This document shows positions 51,880-62,399 of a DNA stretch of 64,000 bases, in pieces. The notes under the pieces were generated by a model that worked only from the letters and a program-made list of their open reading frames with translations, made no database searches and was not told where the DNA came from. The stretch covers positions 285,998,536 to 286,062,535 of the forward strand of contig JBOZIK010000001.1 in assembly GCA_051453625.1 (NCBI GenBank). Direction: 5' to 3'. Position numbers and translations under genes: made by a program. This stretch comes from Welwitschia mirabilis (taxonomy: Eukaryota; Gnetophyta; Gnetopsida; Welwitschiales). Positions within the stretch are counted from its first letter, which is position 1. Each line of letters begins with the position of its first letter.

Positions 51880-52740
51880 GTCTAACATTAGGCCTTTACA
51901 TGTACTATGTGCAATGTTGGGCCCTCAGGTGTGACTTTGGGCCATTAAGTGTGACATCGGGCCATCAAGTGTGAAATTAGAGCCCTTATGCTAGTTAAGA
52001 AAAATAGGTAATTTTGAAGATGAAATAGATGATTTTAGGCTTGTGAGCGGCAAGTGCAATGTCAGGCACCTAAGTGTGATGTCAGCCACCCAAGTGTAAT
52101 GTTGATTACTCAAGTGCGACATCAGAGCCTTTGTGTCAATGAGAAAAATAGATGATTTTGGAGAGATGATAGATGATTCTAGGCTTACAGGTAACATGTG
52201 CAATGTTGGCCACTGAAGTGCAATGTCAGCCTTTCTTGAACAGGTAGATAGAGTAGGTAATTTCTTTGAAAAATGTGGAATCTAGGCTTATAGAGGTTAA
52301 GTGCTACGTCAAGATTTCTTGAACAGGCAGATAGAATAAGCAATTTCTTTGAAAAATAGTAGAATCTAGGCCTATAAAGGGTAAGTATGACATCAAGCAT
52401 CCAAGTGCAACATCAGCCATCCAAGTGTAATGTCCGTAAGCTAAGTGTAATGTCAAGCTTTGAGGATCTTCAAAGTACTACATTGAGTTGACAAGATTAA
52501 GTGTGATATCGGCCCTTAAAGTGTGACATCAGCCTCTAGTTTGGCCACTAAAGTATAACATTAGCCATTTGGGAGTGTGATGTTAGCCTTCAAAGTGCAA
52601 CATTGGCCATTTGAGAGTGTGATGTCAGGCATCTAGGATTGTAATGTCAGCCTTTTATAAGTGCAATTTTGGCCTCTAAATATGACATTAGTCTTCTAGG
52701 AGTTTGATGTTAGCCTCTAAAGTGCAATATTAGCCTTTAA
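51880..52740. repeat. Degenerate ~20-bp minisatellite with CpG-decay pattern
   Basis: Roughly 25 or more units of the type aagtgtgacatcagccatcc are arranged in tandem, partly in a longer period marked by 'gaacaggtagatagagtagg'-like spacers (52,238 and 52,320). Variants such as gtgcgacatcag and gtgctacgtcaag suggest an ancestral unit near AAGTGCGACGTCAGGCC, with CpG changed to TpG or CpA. The minus-strand open frames at 51,991-52,203 and 52,185-52,400 are by-products of the repeat. Confidence 0.75.
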
Positions 52741-53030
52741 TTTACTGCAGTTCAAGGCCTTAATCTTTTCATAGTTAACTAGAATTATTTGCATTTAACT
52801 GAGGTTTGATTAACTATGGTTAACTATTATTTTAGGGTTAGGTTAAACCCCAGTCCACCACTATGAATAGCTTCATGATCCCCTCATTTTTTACTTCTTT
52901 TGTCATATGCCTCCATAGTTAAATTAGTAATTATTTTATTTATTCTTTTGCTTGTCTCTTTTTTCTCTTCTATTTTTTTTTTAACATTTTTCTTTTTATT
53001 TTCTTGATTTTTTTCCAAACCCTTTAATAG
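52741..53030. other. Spacer with pyrimidine-rich tract
   Basis: A repeated ttaactatggttaact motif (52,770-52,830) is followed by a T/C-rich stretch up to the TATA box at 53,051. No frame is seen. Confidence 0.4.
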
Positions 53031-53050
53031 CCTATTTTAATCTATAAATA

Positions 53051-53060
53051 CAAGTTTTTT
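53051..53060 (+). promoter_or_regulatory. Possible TATA box (ctataaatac)
   Basis: A consensus plant TATA box follows a pyrimidine-rich region and precedes a broken plus-strand reading frame by about 330 bp. It could be the promoter of an LTR whose U3 is the minisatellite region. Confidence 0.45.
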
Positions 53061-53380
53061 GTAGCATTTGTGGATGCACTTATTTCTTTGATTAAGGTAT
53101 GACTTCCAAACTTTACCTTGCCATTTCTTAGAATTTGACTAACATCAAGACTACAGAGTTGGAAATACAACAATGTGCTTTAAAGCAAGCATTCTCCTGG
53201 ATCTTCTCCTTCAATCTCTTAGATCTATGTTTCTTTTCATCCTTCCATCTTCATCATCATATAGTTCTTTTCATCCTGGATTTCTTATATTCTTCCTTTG
53301 ATCCTGATACTAATACCATTACCCAACCTTGCCATGGCCCAATTTAAATTTCAAAGGAGAGCATAAGACTGGTTTTTCAA

Positions 53381-53905
53381 ATGAGTGAAGCTAATCGTAT
53401 TCCTCTAAAAGTCTTTCATTCTGATGAGGAATTTCATTACTTTTTGGCAAATTACTTGGATGACTTTATATGTATATGAGAGGTGGATACCCATCACTAT
53501 GGGATTTTTACCACAAATTTTACCATTCCATACTTTGCAGCTTACAGTGAGATAATTGCCGGTAGGACCTTTCTTCATGATTTATTAAGTGAGATTCTCA
53601 CCTATATAATTTATTTATTTCCCTTTTTAGCTAGTGGAGTTTCTTTCAATTAGGCCTCAGTTATCTGTTCTTCTACTCTTTCCCAATTAACCTACTTTAA
53701 GAGAAATGGTGATAGGGGAAAGTATTTCTGTGGCCATAACCATTTCAGGCTATTTTTGTCAATTTGTCTTTTTTTTTATCTCCTCATGAGATTTCTACTC
53801 GGTTTTTATTACATCCTTGCTCTTCATCATCTATGGAGGGTGAAGGCTTTAAGAGTTATAAGCCTAGAGAAACATCTTAGGGTACTTTTCTATTTCATTT
53901 GAGGT
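53381..53905 (+). pseudogene. Unrecognised broken plus-strand ORF
   Basis: A single frame stays open over about 175 codons with two internal stops (53,477 and about 53,651). It starts MSEANRIPLKVFHSDEEFHY and contains VDTHHYGIFTTNFTIPYFAA and SLEKHLRVLFYF. The even frame and its place downstream of a TATA box suggest a former gene, possibly the first ORF of a Tat-like or other retroelement. I cannot assign a family. The open frame at 53,135-53,347 upstream has no domain and may be leader. Confidence 0.45.
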
Positions 53906-54126
53906 ATGGGTTTTGCTGAGAAATCCTGTTGTTAAGTATATTTCTGATAACTCTAGTTTATAGTATTTGGTGATTTACAGATGAGTAAAGCTTTAATATC
54001 TCGTGACTCTTCCTACCAAAAACATGACAAAGATCCCATGAATCATCCTATGCTTGTGGAACTAGAAGATGAATAGGATGCACCCCTTAGATTTTCTTGG
54101 TGACACTAGTCCCTTGGGGTATTACC

Positions 54127-54345
54127 CACTACACTAGAAGATATTTAGGCTTTTAAGGCATTTATTTTAATAAACGCTTTAAATATAAACCTTTCTTAGG
54201 TGTTTATGAAGGAAATGAAGCATGTTTTTACGGCGTTTATTTGAATAAACACAGTAAACCACCCTTTAAGGCATTTATTAATAAAATGCCTTAAAAATAG
54301 GTGTGCTTAAGGTGTTTAAGAAACAAACGCCTTAAAAGCCTATGT
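54127..54345 (+). mobile_element. Left terminus of a CACTA (En/Spm-type) transposon
   Basis: The sequence CACTACACTAGAAG (54,127) is followed by subterminal repeats built on a palindromic ttaaggcgtttat / ataaacgccttaa motif at about 54,152-54,182, 54,231-54,258, 54,267-54,298 and 54,308-54,338. This organisation is typical of plant CACTA ends. The expected 3-bp target copy is acc (54,124-54,126). No matching right terminus was found, so the element is truncated or its end is outside the window or in a gap. Confidence 0.75.
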
Positions 54346-54663
54346 GAAAAGCACCACAAAAACCTAAGCGTACATTTGTTAAAACATAAAATAGAATAAT
54401 CTTCTATGCAAAACCTCACCTCTCAAGGCTTGCTTGCTCCTCATTCGCTCACTACTTAAATGCTACTTGTTACTTTCAGAAGTTTGTAAGATCCTTGGCT
54501 TTCTGTTGAGGGCATAAACACAGTAGTAATGGTGCTTTATATAATAGCCTTGGCTATTCATCTAGATGAGGAGCATTTAGGAGCATTTTATTTGAAGTTC
54601 TAAATCACCTTACTGATGTTGTAAAAGAGTGCTCTAAGTGTGAAAAGCTTGTCATTTACTTAC

Positions 54664-55224
54664 CACCTACGCTTGTGCTCAGAGAGTAGATTCTTAAAAC
54701 CCTTATAGAGGTCTAACGCTTCATCCTCCAATGAGCAGCAAATATCATCATAGTCATTCTTTGCGGTGGAAAGATGAAATTATGCTCTTTTGTTTTCCTT
54801 CATTTTGCACATCAGTGCATTCGCTGCAGCAACTATGACCAGAGGAGTCTGCTAAGTTAATAGACTATTCTCAAAACCATCTCTATGAAAATAAAAAGCG
54901 TGTAAATCCCTATCTATTTAAAGGCATAATCATGTTTTTTAATACTCGTATTCACCTCCACATTCCCAAAATCCATGCTTAAGATGGACTTTTGAAGCAG
55001 CTCCTCATCGAAAACATCCAACCTAAAATACCAGACATTCTTCATTATTTCCTGTGGCTACTATTAAAAATGGATAAGGACAAAACTTACCCATTGTAGA
55101 TACTACTATTATAGATTCCAAGGCGTTGCTCGAAGGGCATTTCTAGCAAGCTCTGAAAGCCAGAAATGGACTAAAGATGTTCATTTCCAAACAGACTCTT
55201 GACTCTTTCATCATAATAATTTGC
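54664..55224 (-). pseudogene. Three exons of an unrecognised captured gene
   Basis: On the minus strand a 134-bp exon (55,091-55,224) ends in AATGG|GTAAGT and encodes NYYDERVKSLFGNEHL* and MPFEQRLGIYNSSIYNG. After an acceptor TATTTTAG an exon (54,956-55,022) continues in frame with LDVFDEELLQKSILSMDFG. A third exon (about 54,664-54,883) encodes DGFENSLLT*QTPLVIVAAA and DDICCSLEDEALDLYKGFKN and ends at GTAAGT. Internal stops (one in the first exon, two in the third) show it is dead. An additional exon with PEHEKLLNNENLLISEKNLL may lie at 55,310-55,375. The clean splice signals point to a host gene fragment, plausibly captured by the CACTA element. I do not recognise the family. Confidence 0.6.
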
Positions 55225-55766
55225 CTCACTTATGGAAAAAATAAGAAGACAAGTAATCTAGGGGCCATAGGAAAGGATCAATGTGCAAGAGGAAATAACA
55301 GGCAGAATCATGAGTAGATTCTTCTCAGAAATGAGAAGATTTTCATTATTAAGAAGCTTTTCATGCTCAGGGCACTAATTTATTATTTAATATATTTAGT
55401 TCTAAATCAAATTTTATGTCCTTAGTTCTTTGAAGTTCAACTATATTTTATCTTTGAAAAGTACATTTATATATATTTCAACAACTTGAAAAAAGAATAA
55501 AGGTGAACTTGGAAATTTAGAAACAAGATATTGACCTCTCTTATATTTTAACTTAATTTCATGCATTCTAAAGTACATAAAATTTTAAAGATCTTAAACT
55601 ATTTCATGATTTTTTTATTTTTCTTGGTTATTCATTATTTTTAAATATATTACTTAATATGTTTCTTCTACTATATTTGAGTGTAGACTTTCTATAGAAA
55701 AATGGTTGCATTGAGCTTTTTATGACATAGCAGAGGAGAGCCTGATATTTTAGAGTTGAAATGGAG

Positions 55767-55962
55767 ATCATGTTTTAATTTCAAACTTGAAATCTATTAT
55801 ATTTGATTATAGGATAAATACAACAAATAGAGCATAATATGAAAGTGTTTTCATAGATAAGAGATTGTGTTTTAATTTCAAACTTGAATTTTTTTACATT
55901 TGGTTGCAGGATAAATACAAAAAATGAAGCTCAATACGAAAGGATTTTCACAAATAAGGAAA
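55767..55962 (+). repeat. ~97-bp tandem duplication spanning a possible splice acceptor
   Basis: The segment beginning atcatgttttaatttcaaac (55,767) is repeated from 55,864 with several changes. Each copy has a T-rich run, an AG acceptor-like site and gataaatacaa. The second copy leads into a 116-codon open frame (55,884-56,234) with hydrophobic stretches (RIVVLLFTLTFGI) and a donor-like AAG|GTAATT at 56,092; its product is not recognised. Confidence 0.6.
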
Positions 55963-56234
55963 ATGCTAATTCTTGTGTCTTCATGGCCCATCCTATGATA
56001 AGAATAGTGGTATTGCTCTTTACTTTGACGTTTGGCATTACTTCCCATGACATTATAGCATTTTCTTATTATGGTTATTTATCATTACAGAAGGTAATTG
56101 TTTATTTTACTTGTTTTCTATTTTCTCTCATTTCAGCCATTTGTAGAACATCTATTATATCTGCCTTAATGCTAGTGTCCTTAACGTCATTTGAATATGT
56201 GTTTTTTATTTTCCCTTTACTGTCTTTAGTTTGA

Positions 56235-57865
56235 TCATAAATAATGTATAGTTATCAAATTTTTTACAATTGCTTTTAAATAGATTTTAGCTTTAGGGTA
56301 AAAAACCAGTATACTAAATGGTTGATAACATTGTCGAGACGGATTCATGTTTCTAAAATACCCTTCTAGTCATCGCTTAGTACACTATAGCTGTAATAAC
56401 AATGTCTATTTCTATGTCATTCTCTTAAAGTTCTATAGTTTTATAATATGAAAATGTTGCTTCATGACCATGGGTTTCATTATGAGCCTTCTAGCTTCAC
56501 AAGTCTTATGGTTTTATATTCATGAAACTGGCATATTCACAATGTTATTGTTCTCTCTTAAATATTATAGTCCTCTCTCAAATAGTTTTAAGGTTATTTT
56601 TGTGGTCAAATCACTTAAAAAAGGACTTCATTATTTTAATTAGAAATCAAGTTGCAAGCCATGAAAATATGGAGATTAAAATTTAAGACAACTTTGACAC
56701 ATCAATCAGGCTTTTTAGGGTATGATTTACTAGTAATTGTGTGTTTCGTCTTGGTCATAGGTTAAAACTAAAGTTCTTAAAGATGTTTAGTGAGGTAGAT
56801 ATATAACAAAGAAGTACTAGAATTAGTACATAGAGCATCTTTATGATTTAACTATAGAAACCAATACCTACAAGATTGAAGTAAATCAAACATCTATAAA
56901 CACTCACCTAAAAATGCACTAAGGATACTAGAAATTGATGTGACTAGAGGATATAGCATAGAAATATCCCTTTAGATGAAATGACTGATTGTGTTAAGTA
57001 GAGACATATGTATAATTTTGAGATCTGACATAAATTTTTTCATGGAAGCAATCATATATATATTCATTTCCTGTGATGTTTTCAGTGATTTTATATATTT
57101 TTCTTTCATAACACAAGAATTAAAATGTTGAGGTTTTGAATATGCTTGGTTTTAGAATGATTTGATGTATATTTATCTTGTTATTGGTCATGTTCAAGAC
57201 AGGGGAAAAAATGTCTTACCTTAGCAATAACTACAGTAATTTCTTTAACTACATCTTCATCCTAGAGCTAAAAACAATTAGAATGTTGTCTCTTTTTCAT
57301 ACTTATATGGATTAGATAATTTATATAAGTGGTTTTCTATTATGAAGATCCCGAATGCTAGAATTATTAGGAATCATTTAAAAAATTGACTAGAATTGCA
57401 TAGCTTAAAATACTTGAGTTTCTTGCTTTTCTAAATCCTTTTGGAATATAATTAATTAAAAAAAGTGTGATTACTGTTCAAGTTTATGCTGTAAGATCTG
57501 ATTACTATTGAGATTGTTTGGTCTCTTATAATAAATCATATTTGACGTATTCACCACTTTTTTAACCTCATTATAATATTACTGCCATCTAAGTTATGAT
57601 AAGATGCAATTTTATTCTAGTTGATGTTCTTTGAGTTTTTCTTTATGCACTTTTACTTTTAAGTTAGTCCACTGTTTAATAGTAGATCCTTGAGTACTTT
57701 TTCAGAACCAATGAATTTTCCTCTTCTTCTAATGGTAACCTTTGAAAGTAAATCATTAAATTATTCTTTGAGTACATATATCCATCATTAGAGATGCTTC
57801 TGTGTTTTATTGAAGTTGCATTTGTAAACTACCCTTCTGATTTTTTTTTCTCATTTTTACCTTGA
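56235..57865. other. AT-rich stretch with no assigned gene
   Basis: I find no convincing exon here. It may be intronic sequence of the captured fragments; short open pieces such as that before 57,745 have no recognisable product. Confidence 0.35.
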
Positions 57866-58140
57866 AACCCAAATTGTATTGGCTATAGAATGATTATTTT
57901 AGCATAATACATAGATCCCTATTTCTTAATTCCAGTTTAAAGGTCACTTTATTAAATAAATTAGATATGTCAAATAACTATATTCTTCTCAGATTCACTA
58001 AAAATAAAAAAACACAGATTGAACCTGAAATTTCAAACCAATACCATGTTGGAATGCTAAAAAAGTTAGTTTATTTCTTAATGTTTTAAACTAATTACTT
58101 TAATAATTTTTTCTAGTTCTTTATATTTTCTTTTCAGAAA

Positions 58141-58330
58141 TCAATATTAGCTAGAATTGAATTTCAATTACAAATCATTGGATGAAGCATCACCATCAGA
58201 TTTGACTGACATTTTTGAGTTGGCAAAGACTATGCCAACACTAGCAATTAAGCATGCATTAGAGGTTTATACACTTCTTTATAAGATATGTTTACTTGAA
58301 GTGCAGATAAACTGAGAAATTATTTTAAGG
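58141..58330 (+). pseudogene. Exon of an unknown gene, copy 1
   Basis: After a T-rich tract and acceptor TTTTCAG, the exon reads LNFNYKSLDEASPSDLTDIF then ELAKTMPTLAIKHALEVYTL, and ends near AAG|GTGTGC. A stop (NQY*L) occurs near its start in both copies. The family is not recognised. Confidence 0.55.
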
Positions 58331-59208
58331 TGTGCTATGTAGCATGTTGAATTTTTCTATTAAAATTTATAGCATAACGATAATTCATATATAGGAAAGC
58401 CATTCTTTCAATAGAAAGTATACTTTTAGCACATTGACCATTTCTTTTATTATGATTTGAGTTTTTGATAAGGAATTCTATAAATCAAACATGAAATCAT
58501 TGGCATAACTGCTATGTTAGAACTATGTATGTTGTCATTATGCTGATGTGCTGCAACTAGGTATAAATGTCCTCATTATGCATTTTAGGCTAAAATGTCT
58601 TTTCTAGCACCATAACATGATTAGCAATCTACACAATCCAAAGGTAGTTATGTGATATAGACCTTTTTAGTATGGACTAATTCATAAGATAGTTAACTTT
58701 TTTTTATGTATTTCTTATATAAGTAGACAATTCTTATCCCTTTGACTCTAATATCAAGCACTATAATTATCATAATTCAGATCTTAAGCTACCAGTGTCC
58801 TCATTTTAAATACACAAATTTTTCACATAATATGCATTTTTGCATAAAGGTTTTTTTGTTTGTAATAGAACATGATGTAATCATTCTAGATGTTTGTAAA
58901 CATGCTGCCTATTTTTGAATGCTTCCTTGCTTAATTAAATATGCATACTTTATTATTACACATTTCTCTCTACCTCTTATCTAAAAAATAATACAATTCA
59001 AAAATATGATTTCAGACTCAAAATTTATAAATTCTTGAAAGAGCTAATCTAATTACTACATTAAATTCTACAACATGGATTAAGAAATGTCCATTTGAAT
59101 GGAATTTGATCTAGTTTCATACTAAGATTTCTTTAATTCACTCATGACTCAAGGAATTTGTCCAATATCATTGAAGGTTGTTAAGACAGATAGTGTTAAA
59201 AAGCATTG

Positions 59209-59545
59209 TGTTAATAAGATCCGGTGAAAAAAAGGCTATAGGAACAGCCATGTCGAGCCATGTTAAACTATTGGCATCAACATGGAGAGCTAACCATATC
59301 AGAAAGTAAGTAGAAGGTGGATGATTCCAAAGGCAAAAAGCCAAACCAAGCTATGGCCAAGAAAGGCAGCAAAAGACCCAACAAATATCATAGTCCATGA
59401 AGGCATTTTATTACAAATAAAACCTACTAGCATGTCCACATTCTCTCTAATATCATTAGTAACACACAAGTTACTCAGCTGCACTTTATTATATCACAAA
59501 ATTATCTTTAACTTCTAAAACTACAGAATGTAGTTAAAGAAATTA
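59209..59545 (-). pseudogene. Nodulin-like (MFS-type transporter) fragment, copy 1
   Basis: The minus strand reads VQLSNLCVTNDIRENVDMLV, then GFICNKMPSWTMIFVGSFAA and FLGHSLVWLFAFGIIH, then WLALHVDANSLTWLDMAVPI after a stop or frameshift. This matches the N-terminal region of the plant nodulin-like family (Pfam Nodulin-like), where …VANDFGENVGLLPG…CNK.PPW…L.G…FLGYG..WL…WLAL..G.NS.TW…TAV is conserved over the first membrane helices. The rest of the transporter is absent. It abuts the EF-G fragment on the same strand. Confidence 0.75.
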
Positions 59546-59725
59546 TTCCAAGACAACCCTTAGATTCTCAATAGATTGACCAATCAAAGAACCTGAGTTG
59601 CTTACTTCTATAAATCCTTTTTCAATTCCTGGAATGAAATTGGAAGGTATTGCTTGTCCAAGAAGCATATTTTTACAAAATTTTGTGCCTGCATCTTTAG
59701 GAAAGGGTTCAACATACTCAATAAT
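59546..59725 (-). pseudogene. Mitochondrial elongation factor G fragment, copy 1
   Basis: The minus strand encodes EYVEPFPKDAGTKFCKNMLL, then GQAIPSNFIPGIEKGF and GSLIGQSIENLRVVL. This corresponds to domain IV of organellar EF-G, the part that in plant mitochondrial EF-G reads GYVEPLP…KFEFENMIVGQAIPSGFIPAIEKGF…GSLIGHPVENLRIVL. It is cut by the gap on one side and joined to nodulin-like sequence in a different frame on the other. It is a captured fragment, not a working gene. Confidence 0.85.
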
Positions 59726-59825
59726 NNNNNNNNNNNNNNNNNNNNNNNNNNNNNNNNNNNNNNNNNNNNNNNNNNNNNNNNNNNNNNNNNNNNNNNNNNN
59801 NNNNNNNNNNNNNNNNNNNNNNNNN
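59726..59825. other. Assembly gap (100 N) between the tandem units
   Basis: The gap falls inside the EF-G fragment of unit 1, directly before unit 2 starts. A 100-N block is likely a gap of unknown size, so further repeat units could be hidden. Confidence 0.95.
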
Positions 59826-60083
59826 CCTAAATTGTATAGGCTATAGAATGATTATTTTAACATCATGCATAGACCCCTATTTCATAATCCCATTTTAAAA
59901 GTCACTTTGTTAAATAAATTAGATATGTCAAATAACTAAATTCACTAGAAATAACAAACATAGATTGAACCTGAAATTTTAAATCAATACCATGTTGGAA
60001 TGCTAAAAAAGTTTAGTTTATTTATTAATATTTTAAAATAATTACTTTATGAATTTTTTCTACTTCTTTATATTTTCTTTTTA

Positions 60084-60277
60084 GAAATCAATATTAGCTA
60101 GATATGAATTTTAATTACAAATCATTGGATGAAGCATCACCATCAAGTTTGACTAATGTTTTTGAGCTGGTAACAATTGTGCCAACACAAGTAATCAAGA
60201 TTGCATTAGAGGTTTACACACTTCTTCATAAGATATGTTTACTTAAAGTGAAGACAACACTAAGAAGTTATGTTGAG
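60084..60277 (+). pseudogene. Exon of an unknown gene, copy 2
   Basis: The exon follows TTTTTAG and ends GTTGAG|GTATGC. It reads MNFNYKSLDEASPSSLTNVF then ELVTIVPTQVIKIALEVYTL, continuing to LRSYVE before the donor. It shares the stop NQY*L with copy 1, so the gene fragment was already broken before the duplication. Confidence 0.55.
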
Positions 60278-61154
60278 GTATGCTTTATAGCATGTTGAAT
60301 TTTTTCCATTAAAATTTATAACAAAAAAATAACTCATATATAGGAAAGTCATTCTTTTAATAGAAAGCATACTTTCAGCACATTGACCATTTCTTTTATT
60401 ATGATTTGAGTTTTTGATAAGGAATTCAATAAATAAAACATGAAATGATTAGCATAACTGCTACGTTAGAACTATGTATGTTGTCATTATATTAATGTGT
60501 TGCAACTAGGTATAAAAGTCCTTATTATGGGTTTTAGGCTAAAATATCTTTTCTAGCACCATAAAATGGTTAGTAATCTACACAATCCAAAGGTAGTTAT
60601 GTAATATAGACCTTTTTAGTATGGACTAATTTACAAGATAGTTAACTTTTTTATTTGTATTTCTTCTTTAAGTAGATAATTATTATCACTTTAACTCTAA
60701 TATAAAGCACTACAATTATCATGAATTTAGATCTTGAGCTACTAGTATCCACATTTTAAATACACAAAATTTTCACATATTATTCATTTTAGCATAAAGG
60801 TTTTTTATTTGTAATAGAACATGATGTAATCATTCCAGATGTTTGTAAACATGTTGTCTATTTTTAAAGGATTTCTTGCTTAATTAAAGATAAATACTTT
60901 ATTGTTACACATTGCTTGCTAACTCTTATCTAAAAAATAATGCAATTAAAAAAGGTTATTTCAGACTTAAAATTTATAAATTCTTGAAAGATGTAATCTA
61001 ATTACTACATTGAATTCTACAACATGGATTCAGAAATATCCATTTCAATGGCATTTGGTTTAGTTTCATACTAAGATTTCTTTAATGCACTCATGAATCA
61101 AGGAATCTGTCTAATATCACTGAAGGTTATTAAGATAGATAGTGTTAAGAAGTA

Positions 61155-61493
61155 TTGTGTTAAGAAGAACAAATGAAAAAAGGCTATAAAAGTAGTCATG
61201 TTAAGCCATGTTGAACTTTTGGCACCAACATAGAGAGCTAACCATACCAGAAAGTATGTAGAGGGTAGATGATTCTAAAGGCAGAAAGCCAGATCAAGCT
61301 ATGACCAAGAAAGGCAGCAAAAGATCCAATAAAGATCATAGTTCATGAAGGTATTTTATTGCAGAGAAAACCTATTATCATGTCCATGTTCTCTCCAATA
61401 TTATTGGTGATACCCAAATTACTCAGTTGCACTTGATTATATCCTAAAATTATTTTCAACTTTTGAAAATAAAGAATGTAGTTAAAGAAATTA
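61155..61493 (-). pseudogene. Nodulin-like (MFS-type transporter) fragment, copy 2
   Basis: The minus strand reads FFNYILYFQKLKIILGYNQV, QLSNLGITNNIGENMDMIIG, FLCNKIPS*TMIFIGSFAAF and LGHSLIWLSAFRIIYP. It preserves a little more of the start (GYNQVQL, equivalent to GY.Q.QL of the family) than copy 1. Confidence 0.77.
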
Positions 61494-61696
61494 TTCTAAA
61501 ACAATCCTTAGATTTTCAATAGGGTGATCAATCAAATAACTTGAGTTGATTGCTTTTCTAAACCCTTTTTCAATGGCTAGAATAAAACTATAAGGTATTT
61601 CTTGTCCAATAAGCATATTTTCAAACTCAAATTTTATAGCTGCATATTTAAGCAAGGGTTCAACATACCCAATAATTCTAGCATATTGTCCTGACC
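61494..61696 (-). pseudogene. Mitochondrial elongation factor G fragment, copy 2
   Basis: The minus strand reads SGQYARIIGYVEPLLKYAAI, KFEFENMLIGQEIPYSFILA, IEKGF and HPIENLRIVLE. This is the best-preserved EF-G piece and extends a few residues further upstream (GQYARIIGY) before the gap at 61,697. It joins the nodulin-like fragment at about 61,493 with a change of frame. Confidence 0.88.
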
Positions 61697-61796
61697 NNNN
61701 NNNNNNNNNNNNNNNNNNNNNNNNNNNNNNNNNNNNNNNNNNNNNNNNNNNNNNNNNNNNNNNNNNNNNNNNNNNNNNNNNNNNNNNNNNNNNNNN

Positions 61797-62250
61797 TCTC
61801 ATTTAAGAATAGATTTGCATTATTTCTTCTTTCTTCATATTGCATTCAACTCATATTTGGGTAGATCTCATAATTTATATTGATTAGAAACTAGTAAACA
61901 CTCTTTGATATAAGTTATAGAGAAGTAGTCTTGTGATAGGAAGGCTAAAGTCTACATAAGATACACTTCCATTATATTTCCATTTCCATTTCCTTTACAT
62001 TTGTATTTCCATTTAATAGAATTTCATTACTCACATTGTATTATTCAATTTTTCTATAAAGACTAAAAAAAGTAGAATATAGTAGTGAAAATCATTTCTC
62101 TAACTCCAAGCCTAGTTCCTTAATTGGATTACGACATTCGGGTGAACTCTTATCTATACTAGAGTGTCATTTCTACAATTTATGTGAACTACAGATTTAT
62201 CTAAGTGACTTCCAGATCGCAAGAATTCGCACCGCAATAATAACCCTTAT
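61797..62250. other. Stretch with TTTCCA simple repeat, otherwise unassigned
   Basis: Short repeats of tttccattt lie at 61,975-62,020. No coding motif was seen. It may be LTR or untranslated sequence of the copia relic that follows. Confidence 0.35.
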
Positions 62251-62399
62251 ATTCAGTTGGATATCTCATAAAGATGTTAATGTGGGCATGTGCTCCAAAT
62301 TGGTTGTGTGAAATATAGACATAACACTTACAATCAAAAACAAAAAAAATGATTTAACTTTGGATTATACTCATATCAGTTTTTAGTTAGAAATACTTC

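Larger units (their letters stand above)
57866..59725. repeat. Segmental tandem duplication, unit 1
   Basis: This unit aligns throughout with 59,826-61,696 at an offset of about 1.95 kb. Both units run into a 100-N gap at the same internal place, within the EF-G fragment. The unit carries a plus-strand exon of unknown type and minus-strand nodulin-like and EF-G fragments. Confidence 0.9.
59826..61696. repeat. Segmental tandem duplication, unit 2
   Basis: Second copy of 57,866-59,725; the units differ by scattered substitutions and small indels. Confidence 0.9.

Noticed and set aside
51880-52740. CRISPR-like array
   Set aside because: The repeats are short, degenerate and without unique spacers of constant length, in plant DNA; it is a minisatellite.
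55884-56234. 116-codon plus-strand frame as an intact small membrane protein
   Set aside because: Its start lies inside a probable intron/acceptor duplication and it runs through a donor-like site; no family is recognised, so it is only described with the duplication.
59321-59518. Plus-strand 65-codon frame
   Set aside because: It is exactly antisense to the nodulin-like fragment, which has a clear family match on the minus strand.
62071-62087. agtagaatatagtagtg as a right CACTA terminus
   Set aside because: Beyond the terminal CACTA it does not match the left end at 54,127, lacks the aaggcgtttat subterminal repeats and has no acc target copy.
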